A stretch of DNA of 64,000 nt from Larus michahellis. Taxonomy: Eukaryota; Chordata; Aves; Charadriiformes; Laridae. This document shows positions 1 to 28,300 of the stretch, one piece after another. Made by a program: the position numbers and the translations under genes. Every line of letters begins with the position of its first letter. Position 1 is the first letter of the stretch. The notes under the pieces were generated by a model. It searched no databases and was not told the DNA's origin. It saw only the letters and a list, made by a program, of their open reading frames with translations. The stretch spans positions 56,488,739 to 56,552,738 of the forward strand of contig NC_133903.1 of the NCBI RefSeq assembly GCF_964199755.1, given 5' to 3'.

Positions 1-2940
1 TCAGAAATCCTTCCCGGGACTCCGCTGCGGGCAGGAAAACGCAGTAAATGATGACGGCGGATTTGAATCCTGCCGTGACGCTGGCTGAGGTCACCGTGCA
101 GCGTCCATCCACCCCCCACGAGCAGAACAAGCCGATCCCGAGCCGTGGGGCAGCGTTAAATATTACCCAGGTAGCCCCAGAACCGTGGCCGGGGGTTGCG
201 GCGCCAGGAAGGGGCGAGGGCTCTGCCTCAGGGCCCGGAACCAAGGTAACGACGTACCGGTCAAACGCGGTAAACCGCGCATCAGCGCGAGAGCCTCAGC
301 GCTGGGTAACCCCGCAGCTCGTGCTGGGCTGCTTTTCCCCACGCCGCGTGGCCGGGGCTGCGTGCAGGGCTGGCTGCCGGGATTGCCGAGCGCTTTCATT
401 AACGTGATGAAAAGCAAATCACGATAAAATGAAGTCAGTGCAGCGGAGTGTGGCATTTAAGTCTTTAACTCAGCAAGAGTCCCGCCGACCCTGCAAACAG
501 GCTTGGGGGAGACGCTGAAACGGACACTAGCCAAGTTTTAATATCGACCCCCACTGCCCAAAAAATACCAGCTGCTTTCTTTTGGGCATTATTTTTTATT
601 CAAATTGGCTGAAATGATGTCTAGCTAGTACTAATACTATGAGCAATTAAAATTCCTGTAATGTAATGGGACTCCTTAGGATTCTTACATTAGTCCTTCA
701 AAATGACTCGCCCCTTTTGCCTTTCCTGGGACCTCCCAGACACAGTCACGTAGAACCAGGTTTGCAGGTCGGGTACCAGGTTACGCGCATGCTTTGTGCA
801 GAATTACGATATTATTTAGTTTTATTTTTTTACTAAATAGGGTGATGGGGCAAGTGCTGAGGCAGGTGACGGTCGGCTTTTTTACATTTTTCCGTGCAAT
901 AAACACTTACTTAACTAAGGATCCTCAGGGAAGGGCTAGATTAAAAAAAGAAGCCTGTGATGTGATTCCCTTACCCTCGTTTTACAACAGGTTTTAAGGA
1001 GCTCAGTGTCGGTGCCAGAGCTCCGGGTCCTGCGCTGCCCCCGGCCCCGTAACCCAGAGTGCCCAGAGCCCGCTGGCCAGGCCGGTAGGAACGGGTTTGC
1101 TTTTCTGCAGTCGTGTTACAAGGCAGCTCTTAGGGGGAAAAGGGGGGGGGGAGGGAAGCTGCTTCCAAAATACTTTTCTTATTTTGAGAAAAAAATTAAG
1201 ACCAGACTGCAGGACCCTCTGGTCTTAATCATTTACCCGTTTTCCAGTGCACAGCTTGCAGGTGTTACCTGGGTGTTGATAAACTGTCACACTTAGAAGC
1301 CAGTTGGTCATTTAACATCTTCAAATCTGGTTTCGGTGTTTTCCGAGCAGTTTTGGAACCTGTCCGTGTCTGCACGTGCGTTTCACGGCCCGGGGGTGGC
1401 TGCTGTGGGGGGGCCGTGCCTGGCCAGGACAGAGCCGGGGCAGGGACAGGGGGAGCCCAGCCCAGGGGTCGGTCCCCGAGTGCGGCCGGTGCAGCCATTT
1501 CCAGGGGTCCGTGGGGAATGTGCGGCCTGAGAGGCTGTGACAGGGCGGCCTTTTCCAAACGGGAATGAAAAGCCCTTGGAAACGTTGCTGCAATAGCCCC
1601 CCTTTTAGCTCGTCTAGGAACACCTGGGAAGGGAAATCACTGACGGTACGGAACACCACCAGGAGCCAAAACCCCAACTAAAAATTCCAGTACGAAAAGG
1701 CCAGGAGATTGGTTTGCTGTTGCTCCTTAGCACTTTGGATGTAAAGCCGTTCCTTGGTTAAACCTCTCTGGCGTGAAATATAGCTCTTAGTTACCTTGTG
1801 CAATCAGCAAATGCTCGCTTCTGGGTATGCGTGTATATACGTATGTATCTGATAGAGCTGTAAGCAACGGTAAATGCAAAGACAGTCTGAAATGAAACCC
1901 CACACGCGTCAGCCTGCGCGGGCAGGAGCCGGTCCCCAGGAGGGGACAGGGACGGGGATGGGGACGGTCGGCCATCAGGGTGCTGGTGCCCGCTGGGCAC
2001 CGAGCGCTGGCCGGAGGAGGGTCGGTGCCACCCAGTCACCCCAGTGGGGGCGAAGCCAGGAGCAGGGGGGGTTCTGGTGTCACCGCTGCCCCTTGCCCGC
2101 GCGGCCAGGACAGAGCCAGGGTTCCACACACGTGCCCAGCCCCCCAAATTCATGGCCAGGCAGAGGAGGCGGCGCCGCAGCCCTGGGCTGTGGAGTCACC
2201 CCCTGCCTCAGCAGCATTTCTGACTGGTGCCATTTGACATGTAGAATTTCTGATGAGAGCAACTTTTTAGCTGAAGTTTGAGCTCCCGACCCCCGGGGTG
2301 GTCTGTGCCCGCTCCCCGCCCCCCCAGCGCTCTCCCCCCACCCCTCTGCCCGCAGAGGTTTCATTTTAAGCAAGCACACAACGAGGGACGATTTCATTTC
2401 CAGGCGCTCAGCTGTAAGGATTTATTTCACTTGTCAGACTCGCCAGCGTGAGTGGAACACACCGTGACGATACAACTTTCAGGCCAGTGGTTTGGATGGG
2501 ATAGGGATTAATTGGTGGTTTGGTTTTGTTTTGAACACTTCGGGTGAGGTGGGCACCGAGCCCCGTGTGCGGCGCAGCGGGGGCCAGGCAGGGACACCCG
2601 CGCCTGCGGGTCATGGAGAAGCCGGTCCCAAAAGACAGTGTTTGCGAATCATACATAGTTTCTCTTAAAAGACAAAAAGAATTTAAAAGAAGAGCCTTTT
2701 GCCACTCCTCTTCCTGGACGTCCCGCGGCCCCGGCCCTGCGGCAACAAGAGGCAGCATCTCTCGCAGCCAGGGCCTTCGCCGCCTCCAGGCCGGGGCCCG
2801 TGGCACCCCCAGGCTCCCCAGTGCCCCCCGTGGCACCCCCGGGGTCCCCAACAAGCCCCGTGGCACCCCCCGGGCTCCCCAGCGCCCCCCGCGCCCGCGT
2901 TTTCTACTTGTCAGTACTGTAGCCAGTTCAGAACCAACAG
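1..2940. other. GC-rich noncoding sequence, no gene recognised
   Basis: Mostly GC-rich with AT-rich patches around 540-1000 and 1690-1880. Open frames are short, start in low-complexity GC sequence and show no family resemblance. It could be part of the 3' UTR or downstream flank of a plus-strand gene entering from the left, where LRRC7 would be expected by synteny. I cannot confirm that from sequence. Confidence 0.4.
2799..2889. repeat. 30-bp tandem repeat, three copies
   Basis: CGTGGCACCCCC recurs at exactly 30-bp spacing (2799, 2829, 2859), with similar C-rich sequence between copies. Flanking sequence is also C-rich. Confidence 0.8.
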
Positions 2941-2944
2941 CTTA

Positions 2945-3590
2945 CTTTATTAAAAATTTTACCATTTTATAAAAGACATGTTTAATTATGATGGAGATGG
3001 CTGTATTGTAATTAATATTTTGAGATAATTGTGATTTTGAGCTTAAATTATATACAGAAAATGGTCATTTTTGTATGTGTTAAAAGATTGCTATATTACA
3101 AATGACTAACTGTACTTTTCAGTTTAATTACAGTATTAATGTAAATAACAGCTGAATGAAGAAATATTTACTACTTTATTAACATAGATTGTGAATGTAC
3201 TTAATGTTTTTTGCAGTATAAAGACTTACTGAACTTGAAAGCTGCTTCATTTTATGTGCAAAAAGGTACTTCAAAATTATATTTTAAATCTATTGATTCA
3301 GTGCAATCAATTCTATCGTTAGTTAATTTGCACACGCAGGTTGTATCCTTCCAGTTTTATTTCATGTATGACACTTATCCGTAAGGTGCATATTGTGTTT
3401 CGAATGCATTTTGCAGATGCTTCTGTACATAAAAGAAATACAGGGACTAAACCAATGCTGTGCAGTGTATAGCAGAGCCATTTTTCGGCTTTGGTGTACC
3501 CAACTTTTTCAGTATTTAAAAAAGTGTTTTGAATAACATTAAAAAGTCTCTTTATTGTATAAATAATAAAAACGTCACCTTATTGTAATT
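2945..3590 (+). other. Probable tail of a plus-strand 3' UTR (upstream gene, possibly LRRC7)
   Basis: An abrupt switch to AT-rich sequence with no open frame, ending in AATAAA at 3565-3570 and a T/G-rich stretch (TTTGTCATCTGTTACTCTTGG). This is the look of a vertebrate 3' UTR end. LRRC7 is the plus-strand neighbour expected from human synteny, but no LRRC7 coding sequence is visible, so the link is inference. Confidence 0.35.
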
Positions 3591-4800
3591 AAGCTTTGTC
3601 ATCTGTTACTCTTGGAAAGGAGGCGAGGTTTCCCCGAGCGAGGGGAAGGAGACGGCTGTCACCGACCCGTCCCTCGGAACCGGGGGTGGCCACCACTGAC
3701 CCCCCCCAGCAGGGCTTCGCTCGCAGCGGCAGCAGCGGCTGCTGCGCCCACGGCAAACCCAGCCTGTTCGAGGGAAAAAAGCGCTTTTTCGTTACCCGAC
3801 ACGGCAGAGAGAGACCTGAAAACTGAGCAACTGCCCGTGTTCAGCCCCAGCTCCCGGTGAGACATCAGATGAGGAATGCAGCGGCTGCAAGCTTGGGAAG
3901 AAAAGCTGGTATTTGCTGCTTTTTGGGTACAAATAATGTAGGGAAGACGGGGAAACAAGAGGGAGGGTCGTGGGGGGGGGGGTGGGGGCAAGAGCAGCAG
4001 CAGTTCCCTCACGCAAGTGACTCCGAAACAGCTCTTGACGTGTTCCAGCTCCAAGACGCCAGCAGGCTTTCTGCGCAGACACCTTTTAACAGGAGAGGCC
4101 TTGTCCCTTCCCTCTCCCGCCCCTCCACCCCTCAGCCCGCTCTGGCTGGAGCAGGTCCCTGCCAGCCCCCAGGGCACGGAGCTCCAGCCGCCGGCCCCTG
4201 CTGGTCCCTCCCCAGGGGCACCAGCTGCCCCCGGCTCCTGCGAAAGGTGCTCACTAAATGTGGAGACCCTGGGGATGAGCGAGTGCGTTTTGTGTCAATT
4301 CCGGACACATTCAAAACCTGAAGAGTTTAACTTTCACCCATGTTAAATTTTGCTGTTACAGAAAGGAGAAAAGAAAATCCTTTCACGACACCTATTTTTT
4401 CCTTATCACGCATCCCCTGGGAAGGACACCCATTTCGGGTCAGCGCTGCCCTGGGTGACGCACCGTGTGCCCCGCGGTGACAGCGTGCTGGGGGCAGTCC
4501 CAAAAGCAAAGCAGCCATCCCACAGCACCTGCCCGCGGGATCCAGCGGGTCCCTGCTCCCATCCCCTTCCCAGTCCCGGAGCAGCCCCACAGCGGGACAG
4601 GGGCCCTGCGGTCACCGGGCAGCAGCGAGCAGCACGGCCCTTTGTATTACTAATAGCCATCGTGCGTTACTAGTATTAATAAAAGTATCACTTTCAGGAC
4701 ACAGAAGTGAGTTTAAATAAAAAATGAAAGGGTATCTAAGGTTACTGGCTAGAAAACTTAATTACAGCATATGCTTAAAAAACCCCAAAACATCCATCCG
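3591..4800. other. Spacer between the left 3' UTR-like region and LRRC40
   Basis: GC-rich sequence with a G-run near 3973-3983 and plus-strand AATAAA hexamers at 4678 and about 4718. I see no exon or recognised repeat. Confidence 0.4.
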
Positions 4801-5104
4801 ACAGCAAACATTTATTGTTTCAGTGCAGTTACCAACACCAGCCACGTTCTGGTCACTGCTCCGTGAGACGCGCGCGGCCGCGGCACATCTCGCACCAAAT
4901 GCGTCTCCCCAGGACGCAGGTCAAGGGCGCCAGCGTTTGCCACCCAGGGAGCAGCAGTGACGAGACTGAATACCTGACGGGAGATTAGAAAACAGGCAGA
5001 CAAAAATCAAAGTGTTCACTTCTGCCTTTTGCTCAAATACTTTGACATCGACAATTCCTTTTAAAAATCAGCTGAATTGTAGAAAACCGATTGTCACTGT
5101 TCCT

Positions 5105-5394
5105 GAAGGCAGCTGGCACTGGCATTCTTTATTACAAAAAGTGTAAACGTGTATTGCGGTATTGGAAAATGCACTCCTGACACATGCAGCCTCGAGGGGA
5201 AAATGTTTCACAGGCGAGTTCTTCCTTAACATGCAAACTACAAACAGCGTCACACACGCTTCGTGGCACCGGCCGCTGAAGAGCCGGCTGACGAAGGAGG
5301 AGGAAGGCGGTAAAACCCCACGGCATTTGGTCGACAGGGTCAGGCTTTGCTTGGACTCTGACTCCAGGTCTGCCGAGGACACCGGCTGCTGGAA
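5105..5394 (-). other. LRRC40: LRRC40 3' UTR (short form)
   Basis: Noncoding sequence downstream of the TGA. The first minus-strand AATAAA (plus TTTATT) is at 5128-5133, so cleavage near 5105-5115 would give a 3' UTR of about 280 nt. A second AATAAA at 4811-4816 would give about 600 nt. I cannot tell which is used. Confidence 0.55.
5128..5133 (-). terminator. Polyadenylation signal AATAAA, LRRC40 proximal
   Basis: Canonical AATAAA on the minus strand about 260 nt after the LRRC40 stop codon. An alternative distal AATAAA is at 4811-4816. Confidence 0.5.
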
Positions 5395-22070
<16,676 letters not shown>

Positions 22071-22248
22071 CCCCCGCCACAGCCGGGCCGGCGCCGCCTG
22101 CCGAGCGGGCGGGGCCTGGCGAGGCCCGGCTCCGGCAGCCGCCCGGCGGGACACACCGCCTCCCCCGCCGCCGCCATTTCCCGCCCGGTGCAGGCCACGG
22201 CGGCGAAATGGTGCCCCGAAGTGGGACCGGCAACAACCCCCCCCAACT

Positions 22249-22642
22249 CCATCCCGCCACCCGGGGTCAGGGGGCCGCCAAACCCCCCTCCATCCCGGGC
22301 CTGCAGGGTCTGGGGGCCGGCAAAATCCCCCTCCATCCCGGTACCCGAAGCTAGGGGACTGCCAACCCCCTGCTCTCCCCCTTCTCCATCCCAGTACCCT
22401 GGGCCAGGGGACCACCAAACCCCCCTCCATCCTGGTACACGGGGCCAAGGGACCAGCAAACTCCCGTCCATGCTGGGGCTGCGAGGCCAGGGGACTGGCA
22501 AACCCCATCCATCCCAGTACCCGGGGGCAAAGGACCATCAAATCTCCCTCCATCCCCGTACCCGGAGCCAGGGGACCACCAAATCCCCCTCCGTCCTGGG
22601 GCCCAGGGGACTGGCAAACCCCCCTCCATCCTGGTACCCGGG
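22249..22642. repeat. 41-bp minisatellite, about 9.4 units
   Basis: Units begin CCATCC(C/T)GGTACCCGG and end with CAAA followed by a C-run and T. Unit starts are at 22249, 22290, 22333, 22386, 22427, 22468, 22509, 22550, 22591 and 22626. Six units are exactly 41 bp; the others are 43, 53 and 35 bp, and the last is partial. Units diverge from one another. The array is strongly C-rich on the plus strand and keeps frames open on both strands, which produces long spurious open frames. It lies about 180 bp upstream of the LRRC40 ATG. Confidence 0.9.
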
Positions 22643-23962
22643 ATTCCTGCAGAACAGCCAGGCTGTCACCTTTGTGCAAGGTGGAAACGGCCATTTCCAG
22701 ACCCATCGGGTCAATACAGCTATCACCGAGCAGATCCACTGGCAGCTTTGGCCATAACCCCCCAAAAACAAAGGAGAAGCCCTGTCCCCTCGACAGCAAC
22801 CCAACACTCAGTAAATGGGCCTGTGAACGAAGACAACTAGAAACCGTAACTGATGACACAACCGAGGACGTCAAATTCTTACTAATTATTACAAAGGAGA
22901 CTCATCAACAATTCTGCTGCAGCTGCACAGGCCGTATTGCGCAGACCTCACCTCCACCCTTCCTCTCCCCCGATTCTTTTTGCTAAGGCTGTCACCTTTG
23001 TCACAAGTGTCAATCCAGGCCAAATAACCTGGGAAAATATCTTATACCTACACACGAGGTAAAAGCCACTTTTACATCAACTTATTGTTTTTTTCCCTTT
23101 CCCTTTAGTCTAGAGTTTACAAACTAAATAGCAGTATTACAGACTAAAAAATCCTGGCTGCCTACCAGTACTTGAGATTACCAGGGACCAGTCACCGCTT
23201 TACGGTGTAATCTGCGAGTGGGACCCATGCCTGCCTGATCCCACCAGCCGTTCCTGCCAAGACGAAAATTATGAAAAAGGAGTACATTTCCCCCTTATCA
23301 TCAAAGTTTTTATCTGTAGCTCTTTCCACTTTCAAACACCAGGCTTGTGTTTCAAACACTACCCTTTTTGAAAAAAGCTTCTACTAGTAGTTCCATTGAA
23401 CGTAAAGATAATTAGATAAGGACCAAACACCACGTTAGGTAAAGAAGCATGTGATTCAAGAGACTGTCATACTTCAGGCACTAGCTCTTGGCTAAGGGTT
23501 TTGGCCTCGTTAGTTTTTTACCACTTTTCTTTAACTCCTTTTTTCTGTCTCCTCTCTCTTTGGGAGTCACCAGGCCGCACTCCCTGAGAAAATGCTGGGT
23601 ATTTCACCTGAGTATTTAAAAAAAACAGTGCTGGAAATCCCAGCGTTGTGTATGAAGTCATCAGGCTTGTTCCCGTAAGAGGAAGATTTATTTGGAAGGG
23701 CAGGATTTAAGCAAGCTGAAGCCAGTTCACAACAGGCATAAACAACGACAATGGATGGGAAGGGCTGAACTTCCTGGAATCATTAATATTCATTATTTAA
23801 AAATTGCTTTTATGGACTTTGGAAATAACCGATTGCTTTATTCACAATCCAATGCCAGGAGCAATAGAGCAGAAAATGTAGGGCATGCAAAGAACACTCA
23901 TCTCAGTGAACCCAGGCAACACAATACCTATTCCACTCATCTCTGTGTGAATACAATTAATT
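22643..23962. other. Intergenic spacer between LRRC40 and SRSF11
   Basis: AT-moderate sequence between the minisatellite and the CR1 element. I see no exon, RNA gene or recognisable repeat in it. Confidence 0.5.
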
Positions 23963-24710
23963 CATAGAATCACAGCGTGGTTTGGATTGGAAGGGACCCT
24001 AAAGCCCACCCAGTGGCACCCCCTGCCCTGGGCAGGGACACCTCCCACCAGCCCAGGTTGCTCCAAGCCCCGGCCAACCTGGCCTTGAACCCCTCCAGGG
24101 ATGGGGCAGCCACAGCTTCTCTGGGCAACCTGGGCCAGGGGCTCACCCCCCTCACAGCCAACAATTTCTGCCTCACATCTCATCTCAGTCTCCCCTCTTG
24201 CAGTTTAAAACCCTTCCCCCTCGTCCCATGGCTCCCCTCCCTGCTCCAGAGTCCCTCCCCAGCTTTCCTGGAGCCCCTTGAGGGCCTGGCAGGGGCTGGA
24301 AGGTCTCCCCGGAGCCTTCTCTTCTCCAGGCTGAACCCCCCCAGCTCTCTCAGCCTGTCCTCCCAGCAGAGGGGCTCCAGCCCTCCCAGCAGCTCCGGGG
24401 CCTCCTCTGGCCCCGCTCCAACAGCTCCGTGTCCTTCTGCTGTTGGTGCCCCAGGGCTGGAGGCAGCGCTGCAGGGGGGTCTCACAGAGGGGAGCAGAGG
24501 GGCAGAATCCCCCCCTCGCCCTGCTGCCCACGCTGCTGGGGATGCAGCCCAGGCTGCGGGGGGTTTCTGGGCTGACAGTGCACGTTGCCGGGGCGTGTGG
24601 AGCTTCTCATCCACCAACACCCCCCAGTCCTTCTCCCCAGGGCTGCTCTCAGTCCATTCTCCACCCAGTCTCGATTTCTGCTTGCACCAGAAGTACCCTG
24701 GAACCCCAGC
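23963..24710 (-). mobile_element. CR1 LINE fragment upstream of SRSF11
   Basis: The 3' end carries CATAGAAT (23963-23970), the reverse complement of the CR1 octamer ATTCTATG. CR1 3' UTR and end-of-ORF2 sequence follows in minus orientation. The conserved block containing reversed CTGGGGGTGTTGGTGGATGA lies near 24610-24630. The fragment is 5'-truncated and its distal boundary (24.71-24.78 kb) is uncertain. It abuts the SRSF11 CpG island. Confidence 0.87.
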
Positions 24711-24959
24711 CGCCAGCTGGATGCGCTGTCCTGATACCGGCACAAAGGACAGCTTGGGCTCAACGCTGCCCGTCACCACGACGGTCCCTCACGCCCCTCA
24801 ACCCCTGAGGCGAGAGGCGCGAGGGGGGCCGCCCCCCCCGCCCCCGCTGTGCGCACGCGCGGTGTGGCGGGGCCGCGCAGGCGCCGTGCGGGGGCGAGGC
24901 CGGGGCCAGGCGCAGGCGCAGGCGCGGGGGCGGCTGCTGGGCGCGAGCCGCGGGCCGTG

Positions 24960-25051
24960 AGGCTGCGTGGGGGCCGCGCGCCGCGCGCAGTGCGCCTGCG
25001 CCGTGGGGGCGGTGGCAGGGGATTGTGGGATACTGCGGCCCAGGCAGGCTG
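24960..25051 (+). other. SRSF11: SRSF11 noncoding first exon (3' boundary clear)
   Basis: GC-rich 5' UTR sequence ending GGCTG|GTGAGG. The next acceptor, TGTTTGTAG|CAGCGG at 25188/25189, leaves a 137-bp intron and a leader of 22 nt before the ATG at 25211. The 5' end is a guess; only the splice boundary is supported. Confidence 0.6.
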
Positions 25052-25210
25052 GTGAGGCGGGCGGGCGGCCGGCGGTGCGCGGCGGGGCCGGGCCGGGCCG
25101 GGCCGAGGGCGGCCGAGCCAGCAGCTGCGGCCGGGAGCCGCTCGGGCTTAACGCGCTCTTCCTCTCCCCCTCCCCGATGTGTTTGTAGCAGCGGAGCGGG
25201 CGGCGGCGCA

Positions 25211-25338
25211 ATGGCTTCCAGCAGCGGCACCGACGTGATCCAGGTCACCAACGTCTCCCCCAGCGCCAGCTCCGAGCAGATGCGGACGCTCTTCGGCTTC
25301 CTCGGAAAGATCGAGGAGCTGCGCCTCTTCCCCCCCGA
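25211..25338 (+). CDS. SRSF11: SRSF11 coding exon 1
   Basis: It encodes MASSSGTDVIQVTNVSPSAS and then SEQMRTLFGFLGKIEELRLF with PP, the first half of the RRM. The donor is CCCGA|GTGAGT. Codon 43 (GA|T, Asp) is split, which restores the conserved FPPDDSPLP. The coding part of the exon begins 22 nt after the acceptor at 25188. Confidence 0.96.
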
Positions 25339-28300
25339 GTGAGTGCCGGCCCGCTCCCCTCCCCGCCTCCGCCTTGCCTTCCCCTCCCCTCCCCCGGCCC
25401 CTCCCGCCTCCATGGCGGCGGCGGCGGCGGGCTCCCAGGCCGCGGGCCGCCCCCGGCCGCTCGCCAGGCGGCGGGATCCCCGCTGGGCCTTCTCGGGCAG
25501 CGCCGTGGGGGTGCGCTCGGGGGATCTCCGCGGGCCGAGGCGGAGCCAGCGCCTTTCGCAGGCCTCGGCGGCCTTCGTTCCGCTCTGCTGTAAGAGGTCA
25601 TGTGGCTGTTAGAGTTGTAATTACTCACGTAATTACGTTATGCACGTACGGGGGGAAAAGGCAGTCATTTACGGCATGCAGTTACACGCGGGATTTCTCC
25701 TGTCAAACGCCCATTTTTCTCTAGGAGCTGTTTGTTCCTTTGCGGTCTTTTTAATCTCCAGAACTATTGGGGCGGTTTAGATTGGATATTAGGAAAAAAT
25801 TTTACACGGAAAGGTTGTCAAGCATTGGAAGAGGCTGCCCAGGGCAGTGGTGGAGTCGCCATCCCTGGAGGGATTGAAAAGCCGGGCAGACGTGGTGCTG
25901 AGGGACACGGGGTAGCGGGGGTTTGTCAGTGTTGGGTTGATGGTTGGACTCGATGATGTGAAAGACCCCTTCCAACCCAGACAATTCTAATTGCAGGCAC
26001 TCTATGGACACTTGGCCATAAAACTAGAATTTTAATTTAAGTACACATTCCTTGCAAAGATTTCTGTGCAAGATGCGCAGGTAATCACTAATATATAAAT
26101 AATACACATTTATTACATTAGTTAGGCGGTAACGTTAATTTTGGCCTTGTCAGTTTGATTTGTTTTACAGAACCTAATGTCATTCTGTGTTGATCTTTTG
26201 CATGGGTATTATGTAAGTAAAAAGGTTTCTTTTTGCCATGATGAACGAGGATTGTTTGATTGGAGGAAAATCAAACGAGAACACAGTCAGTTATTTTTAA
26301 TACCCAAGACTCTTTGGGTTTTTTTTTCATTTTAGGGGGAAAAAAAAAAGCTATCACAAAGCATTCTTCTTTTCGTCATTGAATCTTCAATCCCTGCTAG
26401 TGCAAAACCAGGAAAATTCACCTATCCTGCGCTCTGGTTATATGTGCAAATTCAGAAACAGTGTTTCTGGTGTTCTTGCAGTTTCTTACTTTGGGCTGGA
26501 TTTCAGCAATTTCATGTTGGAAATGGAAGGAATGTAATGTATATGTAACTGAAATTGAGGGATAGTTCCAGATGTGAGAGTGGGTTGTTAATAGCTGGGA
26601 TAACTAGCCTTAAATGTCAGAAGCATTAAAGCTTGGCAGCCAGCAAAGTAAATCACCTTTAAACACATGCAGTTATTTGATGTGCTGCTCTGTATTTTAA
26701 TATTTTCCCAGTTTTTGGGGAGGGTTATTATAGGTGAACTCTGTTTCTGTAACTCTGTAGTTTTAGATACGTATTAACTAGTCTGTTAAAAGATTACTTT
26801 TGTGGCTTCTGAATGAAGTGCTCTACAAAAAATCCCCAAATTCAAAGCCCAGCCCAGCCACTCTCCTTTTACCATAGCCCAGGCTGTCTGTTCTGTCTGA
26901 ATTTGGCTCCTTTGCACAAATGCGTAGTGAAATACTAGCCCCACAGGACCCTACTCGGTACAAGCGTTGGATCAGTCTTGAGGTTGCATGCCGGAGAGAA
27001 GTCTGTGGTGGATGTGTTGTAGAGCTGGGCTGTGGGGCAAGGAGAGATGGCTTCAGGGATATCTGTGTTGTACCCTTGTGTCTGTAATGTCTGATACTAG
27101 TAGATACCAGTCTTTAGGGCAAAGTTACTGGTTTTGTATCCTGGCGTAAGTTTGTTTCTACAAAAAGGGCTCCTGTATTAGTCTGCTGACTTCTGCCCCC
27201 TTTGTTCTGGCGCTGGTGGTGTTCTCACTTCAGCTGGGTCATTTTGTTGGTATAGAAGAATACAGAGTTGACTGCCTTTACAGCTATGCACGGGGGAGAA
27301 ACCACAACAAGGTGCAAATAACTCCGCAAACCCAGGTGGCAGATATCTCAAATTGGATCACCAAAAATTACTTAAAACATTTGGCCTAAATTTCTTCTGT
27401 ATTTCGAAGTCCTAAATGAAAGAGGAGAATAATACTTCTTTACCTTCTAAGGATGTTGTGAAGATTTCTTAGTATTTATGAAAAAGTTGTAACTATAGAA
27501 AAGCCACTGAAAAAATTCATACAGAATGGGAAATATAGTGTAATTGAATAGGCCTTGCACAGAAAATGTAGAAAATATTGAATAGCTGTTGAAGTGAAAG
27601 TTATCATATCATTTCATTCTAGAATGTACATCTTGGTGGAAAAATAGCATTTTTGAAAACTATATAAAGGTTGTGCAGTTGATACTAGACCAGCTGCTTT
27701 TTCAGACTGCGGTTAATGTTTAACCTTACTATTGTAAGGAGGTTTTATGTCATTTCCTCGTATTGCTGTCCATACGGGGATGCCGAGGGCTCTGGTGCCT
27801 CTAGACCCACTGCAGGTCTCCGCTGGGGTGCTCAGGGATCTATCTTGGGGTGCTTTAGAGTTTCCAATTTAGTTTCACACCAAAGAGGGGTGTATTTTCC
27901 AAGAGTGGCAGATTCTTTTATCTGTTTCTTCTAAAGGCTTTTATGTTCCTTCTCCTTTAAATGGGTCCTGACTTTTCCCTACCCACAGCATTCATCCATT
28001 TTTTTGAGGGGTACAGGATATAAATTATAATCTGTAAATTCTCTCCATAATCTGAATCTCTTTATGTCCCACATTATACTGGGATTCTTTCTTGAATATA
28101 ATATTTCTGAGTAACCAGCCCCATTTCCATTGCTCTGCCTTCTTATTTGATCTTTCTCTCGGGCACTCTGATTTTTGCTGTCCCCTGTAGAAGTTCCTTA
28201 TTCTCCTGGGCTTCCAGATCAGATATAACTTCCCGAGCTTCTCTACATTTCTGTTTCCATTTCTCTCCCCTTGTCCATCTCCTTATCCAAGTTTATTTAA

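Larger units (their letters stand above)
24780..25600 (+). promoter_or_regulatory. SRSF11: SRSF11 CpG island and promoter
   Basis: A dense CpG stretch around the first SRSF11 exons. At 24850-24861 the sequence TGCGCACGCGCG is a full match to the NRF1 consensus YGCGCAYGCGCR. Further GCGCAGGCGC-type half matches lie at about 24876 and 24910, and TGCGCCTGCGCC lies near 24990. No TATA box is evident. The start site is probably between about 24.95 and 25.03 kb, before the noncoding exon that ends at 25051. Confidence 0.7.

Noticed and set aside
2408-2972. Pro/Arg/Gly-rich open frames (142-152 codons)
   Set aside because: They are driven by the 30-bp C-rich tandem repeat and GC bias, with no recognisable domain and no splice context linking them to a gene.
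24180-24779. 199-codon minus-strand open frame
   Set aside because: It is the decayed 3' part of a CR1 element, not a host gene.
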